Of a stretch of DNA of 64,000 bases, positions 7,588 through 17,243 are shown piece after piece. A model generated the notes under the pieces. It saw nothing but the letters and a program-made list of their open reading frames with translations, did not search any database and had not been told where the DNA came from. The DNA is taken from NCBI RefSeq assembly GCF_006874705.1, contig NZ_CP035382.1, forward strand, positions 3,100,001 through 3,164,000. The letters are read 5' to 3'. This DNA comes from Leclercia adecarboxylata. Its GTDB lineage: Bacteria; Pseudomonadota; Gammaproteobacteria; Enterobacterales; Enterobacteriaceae. The translations under genes were made by a program, and so were the position numbers. The first letter of the stretch is position 1. Every line of letters starts with the position of its first letter.

Positions 7588-10500
7588 TTGCGGCGGTAAT
7601 TAAAGCCTCTCTGCGTAACCGGCTACTGGTGATCCTCGCGGCCCTGGTCATGGCGGGGTGGGGGATCTGGGCGGTGCAGCGGGCGCCGCTGGATGCGCTG
7701 CCGGATCTGTCGGACGTGCAGGTGATTGTCCGCGCCAGTTTTCCGGGCAAAGCGCCGCAGGTGATTGAAGATCAGGTGACCTGGCCCCTGACGACCTCGA
7801 TGCTCTCCGTACCCGGCGCGAAAACGGTGCGCGGGTTCTCGATGTTTGGCGATGCGTATGTCTACGTGCTGTTTGAGGACGGAACCGATCTCTATTGGGC
7901 GCGATCGCGGGTGCTGGAGTATTTAAGCCAGGTCCAGTCGCAGCTGCCGGCCGGGGGGAACGTCGCCCTGGGCCCGGATGCGACCGGGGTGGGCTGGATC
8001 TACGAATATGCCCTGATCGACCGCAGCGGCAAACACAGCCTGGCCGATCTGCGTGCCATTCAGGACTGGACCCTGAAATTTGAGCTCAAAAGCGTGGTGA
8101 ATGTGTCGGAGGTGGCCAGCATCGGCGGCATGGTGCGTCAGTATCAGGTGATTGCCGATCCGGAAAAAATGCGGGCCCTGAACATCACCCACGCGCAAAT
8201 CGTCACGGCGTTGCAGGCGGCCAACAAAGAGAGCGGGGGAGCCCTGCTTGAGAAGGGCGAGGCGGAGTACATGGTGCGCACCACCGGCTATCTGCAAAGC
8301 CTGGAGGATTTTCGCCACGTGGTGATTGCCTCCCGTGACGGAGTGCCTATTCTGCTGGGGGATGTGGCGAGCGTCGGCTATGGCCCCGAGATCCGCCGGG
8401 GTGTGGCCGAGCTGAATGGCGAAGGCGAAGTGGCGGGTGGCGTGGTGGTGATGCGCTACGGCCAGAACGCGCTGGAGACGCTGCATGCGGTCAAAGCGAA
8501 GCTGGCTGAGCTGCAAAAAACGCTGCCCGCAGGGGTGGAGATCGTCCCGGTTTACGATCGCTCGACGCTCATTGAGGACGCCGTCGAAACGCTCACCCAC
8601 AAGCTGCTCGAAGAGTTTGTGGTAGTGGTGCTGGTCTGCGCCCTGTTCCTGTTCCATTTCCGTTCGGCGCTGGTGGCAGTGGTCTCGCTGCCGCTGGGCA
8701 TTCTGGGCGCGTTCGTGGTGATGCACTATCAGGGGATCAACGCCAACATTATGTCTCTCGGAGGGATCGCCATTGCCATTGGCGCGATGGTCGATGCGGC
8801 AATTGTGATGATCGAGAATATGCACAAGGTGCTGGAGCAGTGGCGTCACGACAACCCGGGTCAGGAGCCGACCTCAGCCGAATACTGGCGGCTGACGGAG
8901 CGCGCGGCTATCGACGTGGGCCCGGCGCTGTTTTGCAGTCTGCTGATCATCACCCTGTCGTTTATACCGGTCTTTTCGCTGGAGGCGCAGGAAGGGCGAC
9001 TGTTCGCGCCGCTGGCGTTCACCAAGACATGGGCGATGGCGGTGGCGGCGGGGCTGGGGATCACGCTGGTGCCGGTGCTGATGGGGTATTTCATTCGCGG
9101 GCGCATCCCGGATGAGAAAGCAAACCCTATCAACCGGGTGTTGATCCGCCTGTATGAGCCGCTGCTGGACAGGGTGCTGCGCTTTCCGAAGATGGCGCTG
9201 GCGCTGGCGGTGCTCCTGTTGCTGGTCACGCTCTGGCCGCTGAGCAGGCTGGGCAGCGAGTTTATGCCGCCGCTCAACGAGGGTGATCTGCTGTATATGC
9301 CATCAACCCTGCCGGGGATCTCGGCCCGGGAAGCGGCCCGGCTGCTGCAACAGACGGACCGGCTGATTAAAAGCGTGCCGGAGGTGGCGACGGTATTCGG
9401 CAAGGCCGGGCGGGGGGAGACGGCAACCGATCCGGCACCGCTAACCATGCTGGAGACGACCATTCACTTTAAGCCGCGCGACCAGTGGCGACCGGGCATG
9501 ACGCCGGAGAAGCTGGTTGAAGAGCTGGATCGCACCGTTCAGCTGCCGGGCATTGCCAACGTCTGGGTGCCGCCGATCCGCAACCGGCTCGACATGCTGG
9601 CGACCGGGATCAAAAGCCCGGTAGGGATCAAGGTCAACGGCAATAATCTTGCAGATATTGAACGTGTTGCGCAGCAGATTGAGCAGGTGGTGAAGCAGGT
9701 GCCGGGCGTGACCTCGGCGCTGGCGGAGCGGCTGGCGGGCGGGCGTTACGTTGATATCCGTATCGATCGCCAGAAGGCAGCGCGCTATGGCGTCTCGGTG
9801 GAGGAATTGCAGGGTATGGTCGCCACGCTGGTGGGTGGCGATAAGGTGGGAGAGGTGATCCTTGGCCGTGAACGTTATCCCATCAATCTGCGCTATCCCC
9901 GCGACAGCCGGGATTCTGTCGATAAGCTGCGGGCATTGCCGGTGGTGACGGCCAACGGCAACCAGATTGCGCTGGGCGACCTGGCGGAGATCCTGATAAC
10001 CGAGGGGCCACCGATGCTGAAAAGTGAAAATGCCCGACTCTCGAACTGGATCTACGTGGATCTGCGCGGGCGCGATCTTAAATCGGCAGTGGAAGAGATG
10101 CAGCAGCGGGTAAACCAGGAGGTTATATTGCCGCAGGGGGTCTCGCTCGCCTGGTCCGGGCAGTTTGAATATCTCGAACGGGCCACCGCGAAGCTAAAAA
10201 TAGTGCTGCCGGTCACCCTGGGGATTATATTTGTCCTGCTCTGGCTGACCTTTAAGCGTATTTCAGATGTCCTTATCATCATGGGAACATTACCTTTTTC
10301 TCTTATCGGTGGCGTCTGGTTATTATGGCTTCTGGAATATAACCTGTCGGTGGCAGGCGCTGTCGGTTTTATTGCTCTGGCAGGCGTGTCGGCAGAGTTT
10401 GGCGTTATTATGGTGCTCTATCTTAATCAGGCGTTAAATAAATATCGGACGCGCGATGATGATGAGGAAAATACATTATTAATTCAGGCTATTCACGAAG

Positions 10501-10700
10501 GCGCCGTTTTGCGCGTGCGCCCCAAGGTGATGACCGTTGCTACCATCATGGCCGGTCTGCTGCCGGTGATGTGGGGTGGAGGCAGTGGGGCAGAGGTGAT
10601 GCAGCGCATTGCTGCGCCGATGATAGGCGGCATGGTGAGCGCGCCGCTGTTATCAATGTTGATTATTCCTGCGCTGTATAAGTTATTGCATCAACGTTAA
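7584..10700 (+). CDS. cusA: CusA-like heavy-metal RND permease
   Basis: A 1038-residue HME-RND proton antiporter, close in length to CusA (1047). Twelve membrane segments and two large periplasmic loops are apparent. The transmembrane-4 block [20 protein letters not shown] carries the acidic proton-relay residue. The sequence between [18 protein letters not shown] and [19 protein letters not shown] matches the CusA periplasmic region that holds the metal-binding methionines, pointing to Cu(I)/Ag(I) rather than divalent metals. The start overlaps the adaptor stop. From about 10190 to the end, base and codon use becomes clearly more AT-rich than in the rest of the gene. Confidence 0.92.
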   Translation: MIAAVIKASLRNRLLVILAALVMAGWGIWAVQRAPLDALPDLSDVQVIVRASFPGKAPQVIEDQVTWPLTTSMLSVPGAKTVRGFSMFGDAYVYVLFEDGTDLYWARSRVLEYLSQVQSQLPAGGNVALGPDATGVGWIYEYALIDRSGKHSLADLRAIQDWTLKFELKSVVNVSEVASIGGMVRQYQVIADPEKMRALNITHAQIVTALQAANKESGGALLEKGEAEYMVRTTGYLQSLEDFRHVVIASRDGVPILLGDVASVGYGPEIRRGVAELNGEGEVAGGVVVMRYGQNALETLHAVKAKLAELQKTLPAGVEIVPVYDRSTLIEDAVETLTHKLLEEFVVVVLVCALFLFHFRSALVAVVSLPLGILGAFVVMHYQGINANIMSLGGIAIAIGAMVDAAIVMIENMHKVLEQWRHDNPGQEPTSAEYWRLTERAAIDVGPALFCSLLIITLSFIPVFSLEAQEGRLFAPLAFTKTWAMAVAAGLGITLVPVLMGYFIRGRIPDEKANPINRVLIRLYEPLLDRVLRFPKMALALAVLLLLVTLWPLSRLGSEFMPPLNEGDLLYMPSTLPGISAREAARLLQQTDRLIKSVPEVATVFGKAGRGETATDPAPLTMLETTIHFKPRDQWRPGMTPEKLVEELDRTVQLPGIANVWVPPIRNRLDMLATGIKSPVGIKVNGNNLADIERVAQQIEQVVKQVPGVTSALAERLAGGRYVDIRIDRQKAARYGVSVEELQGMVATLVGGDKVGEVILGRERYPINLRYPRDSRDSVDKLRALPVVTANGNQIALGDLAEILITEGPPMLKSENARLSNWIYVDLRGRDLKSAVEEMQQRVNQEVILPQGVSLAWSGQFEYLERATAKLKIVLPVTLGIIFVLLWLTFKRISDVLIIMGTLPFSLIGGVWLLWLLEYNLSVAGAVGFIALAGVSAEFGVIMVLYLNQALNKYRTRDDDEENTLLIQAIHEGAVLRVRPKVMTVATIMAGLLPVMWGGGSGAEVMQRIAAPMIGGMVSAPLLSMLIIPALYKLLHQR

Positions 10701-10712
10701 TTTTTCTAAATG

Positions 10713-10745
10713 GCGCCTTAACTATTTTAAGGCGCTCTCTTTTTC
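10713..10745 (+). terminator. terminator of the metal-efflux operon
   Basis: GCGCCTTAA and TTAAGGCGC make a perfect 9-bp stem with a 5-nt loop followed by TCTCTTTTT, 12 nt after the pump stop. Confidence 0.85.
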
Positions 10746-10862
10746 CTGGGAGTATTCTGATTAAATTAAGTAAACAATTAAGATAATGACCAATGCCGTC
10801 TGGATCCCATTCAACTATTCTATGCGAGAACACGCAGCGAATATGAAAATGTTAATAAGATC

Positions 10863-11438
10863 GTGACAGTTGTTAATAAGTCTTTCCTTGTTTTTTCTTT
10901 TATTTTTGCTCAGTTGACTTTTTCAACTATGGCAATGGCTAAAGACGTTCCTCCTCTCAGAGCCTGGGTCAAAACTATCCACAACGATATGATTGAAACC
11001 TGGGAAGAACCTCAACATTACGATCTCTACGTGCCAGCGATTACCTGGCATGCCCGCTTCGCGTACGACAAGGAGAAGACCGATCGCTACAATGAGCGGC
11101 CGTGGGGCGCGGGCTTTGGTCAGTCACGCTGGGATGAAAAAGGCAACTGGCATGGCCTTTACGCGATGGCGTTTAAAGACTCTTACAATAAATGGGAGCC
11201 TATTGCGGGCTACGGCTGGGAGAAAATCTGGCGACCGCTGGCAGATGATAATTTCCATCTGGGCCTTGGCTTTACCGCCGCCGTCACGGCGCGCGATAAC
11301 TGGAATTACATCCCCGTTCCGCTGGTCTTGCCGCTGGCCTCGGTAGGGTACGGCCCGGCCACTTTCCAGATGACCTATATCCCGGGCACCTATAACAACG
11401 GCAACGTCTACTTCGCCTGGATGCGCTTCCAGTTTTAA
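10863..11438 (+). CDS. pagP: lipid A palmitoyltransferase PagP
   Basis: A 191-residue outer-membrane enzyme that moves palmitate from phospholipid to lipid A. From [31 protein letters not shown] on, it is nearly identical to E. coli PagP, including the catalytic His of the first loop and the C-terminal [11 protein letters not shown] strand of the 8-stranded barrel. The N-terminal 27 or so residues form a divergent signal peptide ending in MAMA. No in-frame ATG precedes it, so translation is taken from GTG at 10863 behind a weak AAGA. PhoP control is known in relatives, but I could not find a convincing PhoP box here. Confidence 0.93.
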   Translation: MTVVNKSFLVFSFIFAQLTFSTMAMAKDVPPLRAWVKTIHNDMIETWEEPQHYDLYVPAITWHARFAYDKEKTDRYNERPWGAGFGQSRWDEKGNWHGLYAMAFKDSYNKWEPIAGYGWEKIWRPLADDNFHLGLGFTAAVTARDNWNYIPVPLVLPLASVGYGPATFQMTYIPGTYNNGNVYFAWMRFQF

Positions 11439-11628
11439 CTGAAAAAACTTTACGTAGCGGTGATTTAATAGCCACTTGTTGAATCGTAAAGGATAAAAAT
11501 TGGGGGGCAAAAATTAACGCGACTTTTGTCACTTTTCTTCAAAAAGGCGCTGGACAAAACCGCTCACAATTGTTGTACTGATACCCGACACAGCATTTGT
11601 GTCCAATTTTCATGTAAAGGTAATTTTG

Positions 11629-11838
11629 ATGTCTAAGATTAAAGGTAACGTTAAGTGGTTTAATGAATCCAAAGGATTCGGTTTCATTACTCCGGAAGAT
11701 GGCAGCAAAGACGTGTTCGTACACTTCTCTGCAATCCAGAGCAATGGTTTCAAAACCCTGGCTGAAGGTCAGCGCGTTGAGTTTGAAATCACTAACGGTG
11801 CCAAAGGCCCTTCTGCTGCTAACGTCATCGCTCTGTAA
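11629..11838 (+). CDS. cspE: cold shock-like protein CspE
   Basis: A 69-residue single cold-shock domain protein with the RNP1 (KGFGFIT) and RNP2 (VFVHF) motifs. It binds single-stranded RNA and DNA as an RNA chaperone and transcription antiterminator, and is constitutive in E. coli. The ATG at 11629 gives the standard length. An upstream in-frame ATG at 11599 adds a non-homologous tail and is rejected. The long leader from pagP (about 190 nt) includes a small GACACA/TGTGTC hairpin just before the ribosome-binding site AAAGG. Confidence 0.97.
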   Translation: MSKIKGNVKWFNESKGFGFITPEDGSKDVFVHFSAIQSNGFKTLAEGQRVEFEITNGAKGPSAANVIAL

Positions 11839-11864
11839 TTCAGACGAGACCAGCAAGAATTTCA

Positions 11865-11892
11865 AAACCCGCTCCCTGAGCGGGTTTTTTTC
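11865..11892 (+). terminator. terminator of cspE
   Basis: AAACCCGCTC and GAGCGGGTTT form a 10-bp stem with a 3-nt loop followed by a T-run. It may also work on the minus strand for the small ORF that ends at 11901. Confidence 0.9.
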
Positions 11893-11900
11893 GTTTTGGC

Positions 11901-11987
11901 TCAGCTGAACAAGTACAGTCTCAAAAAGCTGGCAAGAATCGCTACGCTCAGTACGAACATCCCCGCATTTGTTATTTTCTCTTTCAT
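11901..11987 (-). CDS. 28-residue predicted membrane peptide
   Basis: This ORF has a good ribosome-binding site, GAGGGTG, about 6 nt before the ATG. It encodes a short peptide of 28 residues: a charged MKEKIT start, one hydrophobic span (AGMFVLSVAILASFL) and a short RLYLFS tail. It is a typical single-pass small membrane protein. It ends right at the cspE terminator, on the opposite strand, downstream of crcB. I do not recognise a named homologue with certainty and give no function. Confidence 0.55.
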   Translation of the reverse strand: MKEKITNAGMFVLSVAILASFLRLYLFS

Positions 11988-12058
11988 TGCGTCACCCTCA
12001 GTGTATGTGGTGACAGGTTGCCTGAGAAAAATTAAGCCAACATTAAGGCCCGCGTCTT

Positions 12059-12442
12059 TTAGTGAGCATTCACCGCAGAAATTAACCAAAATGCGAGCGC
12101 GGTCATCATTAGCGAACCCAGCAGATTGACCGCAATGTTCAGGAGCGCCCAGGCCGCACGTCCATCCTGCAACAGAAACACCACCTCTGCGGAGAACGTT
12201 GAAAAGGTAGTCAGCCCGCCGCAAAAGCCGGTGGTGATAAGGACTTTCCAGACAGGATCGATATGGGTCATTCGGTTGAACCACGCCAGACCCAGCCCAA
12301 TGATAAAAGCGCCGAGAAGATTGGCCGTAAGGGTGCCGAACGGGATCTGCTGGTGCAGAGGGTTAAACCGCATGCTCAACAGCCAGCGCGCCACGCTTCC
12401 TGTGCCCCCACCGATAAAAACAGCTAAAAGAAGTTGAAACAC
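12059..12442 (-). CDS. crcB: fluoride ion channel CrcB/Fluc
   Basis: A 127-residue membrane protein with four hydrophobic helices, identical in length to E. coli CrcB. The signature [10 protein letters not shown] near the N-terminus and [14 protein letters not shown] in helix 3, with the phenylalanines that line the fluoride pore, are intact. It forms a dual-topology dimer that exports fluoride. The start is taken as GTG at 12442, giving MFQLLL aligned with the E. coli start. A TTG two codons upstream is the alternative. No fluoride riboswitch was seen in the 66-nt gap to ybeM. Confidence 0.93.
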   Translation of the reverse strand: MFQLLLAVFIGGGTGSVARWLLSMRFNPLHQQIPFGTLTANLLGAFIIGLGLAWFNRMTHIDPVWKVLITTGFCGGLTTFSTFSAEVVFLLQDGRAAWALLNIAVNLLGSLMMTALAFWLISAVNAH

Positions 12443-12508
12443 GAACAATACCTGCTATCTGATGTGTAAGGACTCTGAGTGTAACGCCGTTTGAGGTAAG
12501 GGGAAAAT

Positions 12509-13297
12509 ATGCACGTTGCGGTTGGACAATTTGCAGTAACGGCAAACTGGCAAAAAAATGCCGAAACCTGCGTGTCGCTGATGGCGCAGGCAGCAGCGCA
12601 GGGGGCTTCGCTGCTGGTACTGCCTGAAGCGCTACTGGCCCGCGATGATAACGATCCCGACCTGTCCGTGAAGTCGGCCCAGCCGCTGGACGGCGGCTTT
12701 TTAACGATGCTGATGGCAGAGAGTGCCCGGAACCAGATGACCACGGTGCTGACCGTGCATGTCCCGTCAACTGCAGGCAGGGCAATAAACACCCTCGTCG
12801 CTCTGCGTGACGGCAGGATAGTTGAGCAGTACGCCAAGCTGCATCTTTATGATGCGTTCAGTATCCGGGAATCCCGGCTGGTCGATGCGGGAACGCGTGT
12901 GCCGCCGTTAATCGAAATCGACGGGATTCGTCTGGGGTTGATGACCTGCTACGATTTGCGCTTCCCGGAGATGGCGTTGAACCTGGCGCTGGCGGGGGCG
13001 GACGTGTTGGTCCTGCCAGCGGCGTGGGTCAGAGGGCCGCTCAAGGAGCACCACTGGGCAACGCTGCTGGCGGCCCGGGCGCTGGACACCACCTGCTATG
13101 TGGTGGCAGCAGGGGAGTGCGGTAACAAAAATATTGGTCAGAGCCGCATTATCGATCCCCTGGGCGTGACCATTGCGGCTGCAGCTGAGGGGCCGGCGCT
13201 GCTGTTAGCTGAGATTAGCCGGGAACGCGTTACCCTGGCGCGTCAGCAGCTGCCGGTCCTGCGCAACCGACGCTTCGCGCCTCCGCAATTATTATGA
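12509..13297 (+). CDS. ybeM: deaminated glutathione amidase (nitrilase superfamily)
   Basis: A complete 262-residue carbon-nitrogen hydrolase. The catalytic triad is visible as E40 (LVLPEA), K110 (YAKLHLYD) and C147 (MTCYDLRF). Its homologues in enterobacteria and the Nit1 proteins of eukaryotes hydrolyse deaminated glutathione made by transaminase side reactions, a metabolite-repair role. In E. coli K-12 the gene at this place is broken, while here it is open throughout. A GGGG stretch precedes the ATG. It is divergent from crcB and upstream of tatE. Confidence 0.92.
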   Translation: MHVAVGQFAVTANWQKNAETCVSLMAQAAAQGASLLVLPEALLARDDNDPDLSVKSAQPLDGGFLTMLMAESARNQMTTVLTVHVPSTAGRAINTLVALRDGRIVEQYAKLHLYDAFSIRESRLVDAGTRVPPLIEIDGIRLGLMTCYDLRFPEMALNLALAGADVLVLPAAWVRGPLKEHHWATLLAARALDTTCYVVAAGECGNKNIGQSRIIDPLGVTIAAAAEGPALLLAEISRERVTLARQQLPVLRNRRFAPPQLL

Positions 13298-13423
13298 CGT
13301 TTTTTAAACAACGCTTGATTCACCTTGTTACAGATTGCTATTGTGTGCGGGCGTCAAATGACCGTTAATAACGTCGGGTTTTTTAGGCGCGAAACGCAGC
13401 CTGTTTACGTCAAGAAGGTATCT

Positions 13424-13624
13424 ATGGGTGAGATTAGTATTACCAAACTGCTGGTGGTAGCCGCACTGGTTGTCCTGCTGTTTGGTACCAAGAAATTACG
13501 TACGCTGGGCGGAGACCTGGGTGCTGCCATCAAAGGCTTTAAGAAGGCGATGAACGACGATGACGCCACGGCGAAGAAAGCCGATGCGGATATCGCCACT
13601 GAGAAACTCTCGCACAAAGAGTAA
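13424..13624 (+). CDS. tatE: twin-arginine translocase subunit TatE
   Basis: A 66-residue TatA/TatE family protein: one N-terminal transmembrane helix ([18 protein letters not shown]), the hinge [13 protein letters not shown], an amphipathic helix with IKGFKKAM, then an acidic tail. It joins TatABC in the inner membrane to export folded proteins. Its length and separate location away from tatABC match the E. coli tatE paralogue. The AAGAAGG ribosome-binding site supports the ATG at 13424 over an in-frame start at 13325. Confidence 0.95.
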   Translation: MGEISITKLLVVAALVVLLFGTKKLRTLGGDLGAAIKGFKKAMNDDDATAKKADADIATEKLSHKE

Positions 13625-13649
13625 CGGCCACGCCTCATGGCTTGCGATA

Positions 13650-13678
13650 GAAAAAAACCGGCTCAGGCCGGTTTTTTT
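13650..13678. terminator. bidirectional terminator between tatE and lipA
   Basis: ACCGGC and GCCGGT flank a TCAG loop, with an A-run before and a T-run after, so the element can end transcripts of both convergent genes. Confidence 0.9.
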
Positions 13679-13709
13679 ATGGGTGAACTGTAAACTTTTG
13701 TGACGGGGT

Positions 13710-14675
13710 TTACTTCACTTCTTCGCCTTTCGCCTGCATATCGGCATGGTAGGACGAACGAACGAACGGACCGCAGGCAGCATGGATGAAGCCCATTGCC
13801 ATCGCTTCGGCTTTCATTTCATCAAACTCTTCCGGGCTCACGTAGCGCTGGACCGGCAGGTGGTGGCGGCTTGGCTGCAGATACTGGCCCAGCGTCAGCA
13901 TGGTGACGCCGTGGCGACGCAGGTCGCGCATCACTTCAACGATCTCTTCGTTGGTTTCACCCAGACCGACCATCAGACCGGATTTGGTTGGGATCTCTGG
14001 ATGCGCTTCTTTAAAACGCTCCAGCAGTTTCAGCGACCAGTTGTAATCGGCACCCGGACGAACCTGACGATAGAGACGCGGCACGTTTTCCAGGTTGTGG
14101 TTAAACACGTCCGGCGGGGTAGCGTTGAGGATATCCAGCGCACGATCCATACGGCCACGGAAGTCAGGAACCAGCGTCTCAATTTTAATGGACGGGCTTT
14201 TTTCCCGAATGGCAGAGATACAGTCGGCAAAGTGCTGTGCACCGCCGTCGCGCAGATCGTCGCGGTCAACGGAGGTGATAACCACATAGCGCAGCGCCAT
14301 GTCAGCAATGGTCTGTGCCAGTTTCTGTGGCTCATTAGCGTCAGGGGTAACAGGACGACCGTGGGCAACGTCACAGAACGGGCAGCGGCGGGTACAAATC
14401 GCGCCGAGGATCATGAAGGTCGCGGTGCCGTGGTTAAAACATTCAGCAAGGTTCGGGCAGGAGGCCTCTTCACAAACGGAGTGAAGGCCGTTTTTGCGCA
14501 TCGCTGCTTTGATTCCCTGAATACGCGAAGAGTCCGCCGGAAGTTTGATCTTCATCCAGGCCGGTTTTCTTAACAGCGCTTCGCGCTCCGTAGCCACGTT
14601 TTTAACCGGGATTAGGGCCATTTTATCGGCATCGCGGTATTTAACACCACGTTCCATCACAATGGGTTTACTCAT
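13710..14675 (-). CDS. lipA: lipoyl synthase LipA
   Basis: A 321-residue radical-SAM enzyme, the same length as in E. coli. It inserts two sulfur atoms into the octanoyl chain carried by lipoyl domains. Both iron-sulfur clusters are traceable: the auxiliary cluster cysteines C68, C73 and C79, and the SAM cluster motif C94-X3-C98-X2-C101. The auxiliary cluster is consumed as the sulfur source in known enzymes. It acts after LipB, encoded about 1.5 kb upstream on the same strand with ybeF between, as in K-12. Confidence 0.97.
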   Translation of the reverse strand: MSKPIVMERGVKYRDADKMALIPVKNVATEREALLRKPAWMKIKLPADSSRIQGIKAAMRKNGLHSVCEEASCPNLAECFNHGTATFMILGAICTRRCPFCDVAHGRPVTPDANEPQKLAQTIADMALRYVVITSVDRDDLRDGGAQHFADCISAIREKSPSIKIETLVPDFRGRMDRALDILNATPPDVFNHNLENVPRLYRQVRPGADYNWSLKLLERFKEAHPEIPTKSGLMVGLGETNEEIVEVMRDLRRHGVTMLTLGQYLQPSRHHLPVQRYVSPEEFDEMKAEAMAMGFIHAACGPFVRSSYHADMQAKGEEVK

Positions 14676-14882
14676 AGCGTGCGTCTTCCAGTTGCGAAAA
14701 TCGAAGGAAAGCGTTTCAATTCAAGGGAATGTTGTATTTATCAACTATTTTTGAACGAACGACAGGCAGTATATCATTGATACGGACGATAAAGCAGCCT
14801 GCCCGGTCGCCAAATTGTAAAATAGTTGTTGTTTAGTGCCTTTTGTGTGGAGCAGCACGGCTTTGCAGGGGATAACCCCTTT

Positions 14883-15836
14883 TCAGAAGGCCTGGCGGAT
14901 AACGTTGATCAGGTTTTCCAGCACAGGGTCACGCAGGCTCAGCTTGTTGTAATACAGCGAGATTTCAACGCATTCTGCATTGAGTGGGGCGAAGGGGATC
15001 TGCTCCAGCGGCCAGCAGTGGCGTACCAGGTTAAACAGGCGCTCCGGGATGATACCAATCAGATCGCTGCTGCCGATCAGGGCGGCAATCGTAAAAAGAT
15101 TGTAACTGCTGAAGTTGACCTGCTTTTCCGGGAAAATATCGTTAATGCGTTGCCGCAGGCCATTCAGGTTTTGTCCTTCCAGCATCAGCAACGTTTGCTC
15201 GTAGTGCTGCAGATTTTCAACCGTGGCGGCCTGGCTCAGGGCTGGATGGTGTTTACGGCAGATCAACAGTAGCCTGTCAGCGAAGAGTACGTTGTGGCTC
15301 AGGGCGCGGGCATTAAGGGCGTTACTGTCGACAATCAGGTCGGTCTGGAACTGACCCAGCTGCGTCTCGGCGTCATGGACCGAAATATTACGCAGCATCA
15401 GGTGTGGCGCATGCGTCTTTACGGCCTGGTAAATCGGCGGCAGAACCAGCGCGCCCACGGTCGGGGTGGTACCAATAGTGATAGTGCGCTGCTTATCGTA
15501 GCTGCCGGTTAAATCCAGCGCCCCGAGAATCGACTCCAGGCCCTGGCTGATGTATTCGTGCAGATGCGTGGCGTAGGCGGTTGGCGTCACGCCCTGGCCT
15601 TTGCGAATGAATAACGGGTCCGGGAAAATTGTCCGTAATTTTTGTATGGACTGGCTTATTGCCGAGGGAGTGAGATTAAGAATTTTCGCAGCATTAACGA
15701 TCCCTTTGTGAACATACACCGCCTCAAAAATCGTCAATAAGTTGAGATCAATATTGCGTAAAGTCCGAAAAATTTGTGGTTTTGCTTCAATGCCTGGTTC
15801 ACTCAAGCGCTTTTCTGAAGAATTATTATTATCCAC
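14883..15836 (-). CDS. ybeF: LysR-type transcriptional regulator YbeF
   Basis: A 317-residue LysR-family regulator, the same length as E. coli YbeF. The N-terminal winged helix-turn-helix is clear (LNLLTIFEAVYVHKG then NLTPSAISQSIQKLR), followed by a substrate-binding domain. Targets and effector are unknown. It sits between lipB and lipA as in K-12. The 207-nt gap down to lipA holds no evident gene. The gene is somewhat more AT-rich at its 5' end than its neighbours. Confidence 0.9.
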   Translation of the reverse strand: MDNNNSSEKRLSEPGIEAKPQIFRTLRNIDLNLLTIFEAVYVHKGIVNAAKILNLTPSAISQSIQKLRTIFPDPLFIRKGQGVTPTAYATHLHEYISQGLESILGALDLTGSYDKQRTITIGTTPTVGALVLPPIYQAVKTHAPHLMLRNISVHDAETQLGQFQTDLIVDSNALNARALSHNVLFADRLLLICRKHHPALSQAATVENLQHYEQTLLMLEGQNLNGLRQRINDIFPEKQVNFSSYNLFTIAALIGSSDLIGIIPERLFNLVRHCWPLEQIPFAPLNAECVEISLYYNKLSLRDPVLENLINVIRQAF

Positions 15837-15879
15837 GCTATTCCTCCCTTTTCATTCACAATATAAATAATAGTTGAAT

Positions 15880-16125
15880 TTAAATAATGTGCTTATTGTT
15901 ATGGATAAACTGCTTTCGAGGGTTAATCTTTTTAAGTAAAATCATTGGGTTGTCTAATATTTGCGCAGGCGTGATCCGTGCCAGTCGGTTGGCCATGCCG
16001 GAGCAGACAATAGATAAATGCTTATACGCAGGCGCGTTACGGTCTTTTTGAAAATATAGAAACCAGGCATTGATGTAAAGCGTAAAAGCCTTCAAATAAG
16101 AATGGCCCATCAAATAATGAGCCAA
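15880..16125 (-). CDS. hypothetical ORF between lipB and ybeF
   Basis: An open frame of up to 81 codons fills most of the 302-nt gap between lipB and ybeF, on the same strand. Candidate starts are TTG at 16125 or ATG at 16110, and neither has a good ribosome-binding site. The translation is basic at its end, with aromatic stretches such as LYINAWFLYFQKDRN and a helical ARITPAQILDNPMILLKK. It resembles no family I know. It may be chance, a decayed gene, or an accessory small gene in the lip cluster. Confidence 0.25.
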   Translation of the reverse strand: MAHYLMGHSYLKAFTLYINAWFLYFQKDRNAPAYKHLSIVCSGMANRLARITPAQILDNPMILLKKINPRKQFIHNNKHII

Positions 16126-16138
16126 CGGGAGGCAGTAA

Positions 16139-16780
16139 TTAAGCAGGAATATATTTATGGGGTGGATTGTTTAGCAGGGCTAAAAAAGCATTAACCAAAT
16201 GAGGGCATGCAATTTCCGGGGTAATGTTCTCTACCCACTGACGCATTTGTGCCATTTCCATCCCGGCATAACCGCAAGGATTGATGCGCTGGAAAGGCGA
16301 AAGATCCATATTGATATTTAAAGCAAGACCGTGAAAAGAGCACCCTTTGCGAATACGCAGACCGAGAGAGCATATTTTCATTTCGCCAACATAGACGCCG
16401 GGCGCATCCGCGCGCGGGTGCGCATCAATATCAAATTCGGCCAGCGTATTGACTACCGTCTGTTCAAGCAGCGTTACCAGCTCGCGTACGCCGAGCTTTC
16501 TGCGCTTCAGGTTGAGCAGGACATACATCACCTGTTGGCCCGGGCCGTGGTAGGTGATTTGCCCGCCACGATCGCTCTGGATCACCGGGATATCGCCAGG
16601 CATCAGCAGATGCTCTGCTTTTCCGGCCTGGCCCTGGGTAAACACCGGGGGATGTTCTACCAGCCAGATCTCATCCAGCGTGTTCTCGTCGCGCGTGTCG
16701 GTGAATTCATGCATAGCCTGGGAGACAGGTTCATAGGGCTGGAGCCCAAGCTGGCGGACGAGAATAGTATCCTGATACAA
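16139..16780 (-). CDS. lipB: octanoyltransferase LipB
   Basis: A 213-residue enzyme, matching E. coli LipB exactly in length when the TTG at 16780 is used. A GGAG box stands 8 nt before it. It moves octanoate from acyl-carrier protein to lipoyl domains, the first step of lipoate synthesis. The motif DRGGQVTYHGPGQ-like block (here [15 protein letters not shown]), the lysine of KICSLGLRI and the catalytic cysteine of [10 protein letters not shown] are present. A longer reading from 16828 adds 16 non-homologous residues. Confidence 0.95.
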   Translation of the reverse strand: MYQDTILVRQLGLQPYEPVSQAMHEFTDTRDENTLDEIWLVEHPPVFTQGQAGKAEHLLMPGDIPVIQSDRGGQITYHGPGQQVMYVLLNLKRRKLGVRELVTLLEQTVVNTLAEFDIDAHPRADAPGVYVGEMKICSLGLRIRKGCSFHGLALNINMDLSPFQRINPCGYAGMEMAQMRQWVENITPEIACPHLVNAFLALLNNPPHKYIPA

Positions 16781-16872
16781 AACGATATCTCCGAACGAAG
16801 GGACAAACTGTAGCGGGGAGTATATCACAGAGGGGAAACAGGTTACCCGGCCATGCGGGTAACCGAAAGGCG

Positions 16873-17136
16873 TTACAGCACCATACGTACGATATCGATA
16901 TTACCGAGCTCTTCGTACAGCGTCTCGACTTGTTCAATATGCGTCGCCGTGATGGTGATAGACACGGAGTGGTAGTTGCCTTTGCTGCTTGGTTTCACCG
17001 TCGGAGAGTAGTCGCCTGGCGCGTGGCGCTGTACCACTTCAACCACCTGATCAACCAGCTCAGGCAACGCCTGCCCCATTACTTTGTAAGTAAAAGGAGT
17101 AGGGAATTCAAGCAGTTCGTTAAGTTTGGTTTTCAT
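16873..17136 (-). CDS. ybeD: DUF493 family protein YbeD
   Basis: An 87-residue protein with the ACT-like DUF493 fold, essentially identical to E. coli YbeD. Its conserved blocks [11 protein letters not shown] and [17 protein letters not shown] are visible. Function is unsettled, and a regulatory link to lipoate attachment has been proposed from its constant position next to lipB. It lies 92 nt upstream of the lipB start. Confidence 0.92.
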   Translation of the reverse strand: MKTKLNELLEFPTPFTYKVMGQALPELVDQVVEVVQRHAPGDYSPTVKPSSKGNYHSVSITITATHIEQVETLYEELGNIDIVRMVL

Positions 17137-17156
17137 GTGAGCTCCGGCAGTACGTC

Positions 17157-17190
17157 AAAAAAAGAATAACTCCCACGTTGGGTGGGAGTT
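17157..17190 (-). terminator. terminator of dacA
   Basis: On the minus strand AACTCCCAC and GTGGGAGTT form a 9-bp stem with a short loop, followed by ATTCTTTTTTT, between dacA and ybeD. Confidence 0.85.
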
Positions 17191-17243
17191 ATCAGGTTAC
17201 ATAGTATATGGGGACGGAAATCACACTTTCAAGTGTTCAATTC

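Noticed and set aside
10746..10862. PhoP box upstream of pagP
   Set aside because: AT-rich TAAAT and TAAAC segments occur, but the 5-nt spacer between direct repeats does not fit.
12443..12508. Fluoride riboswitch before crcB
   Set aside because: The divergent gap to ybeM is too short and shows no fitting structure.
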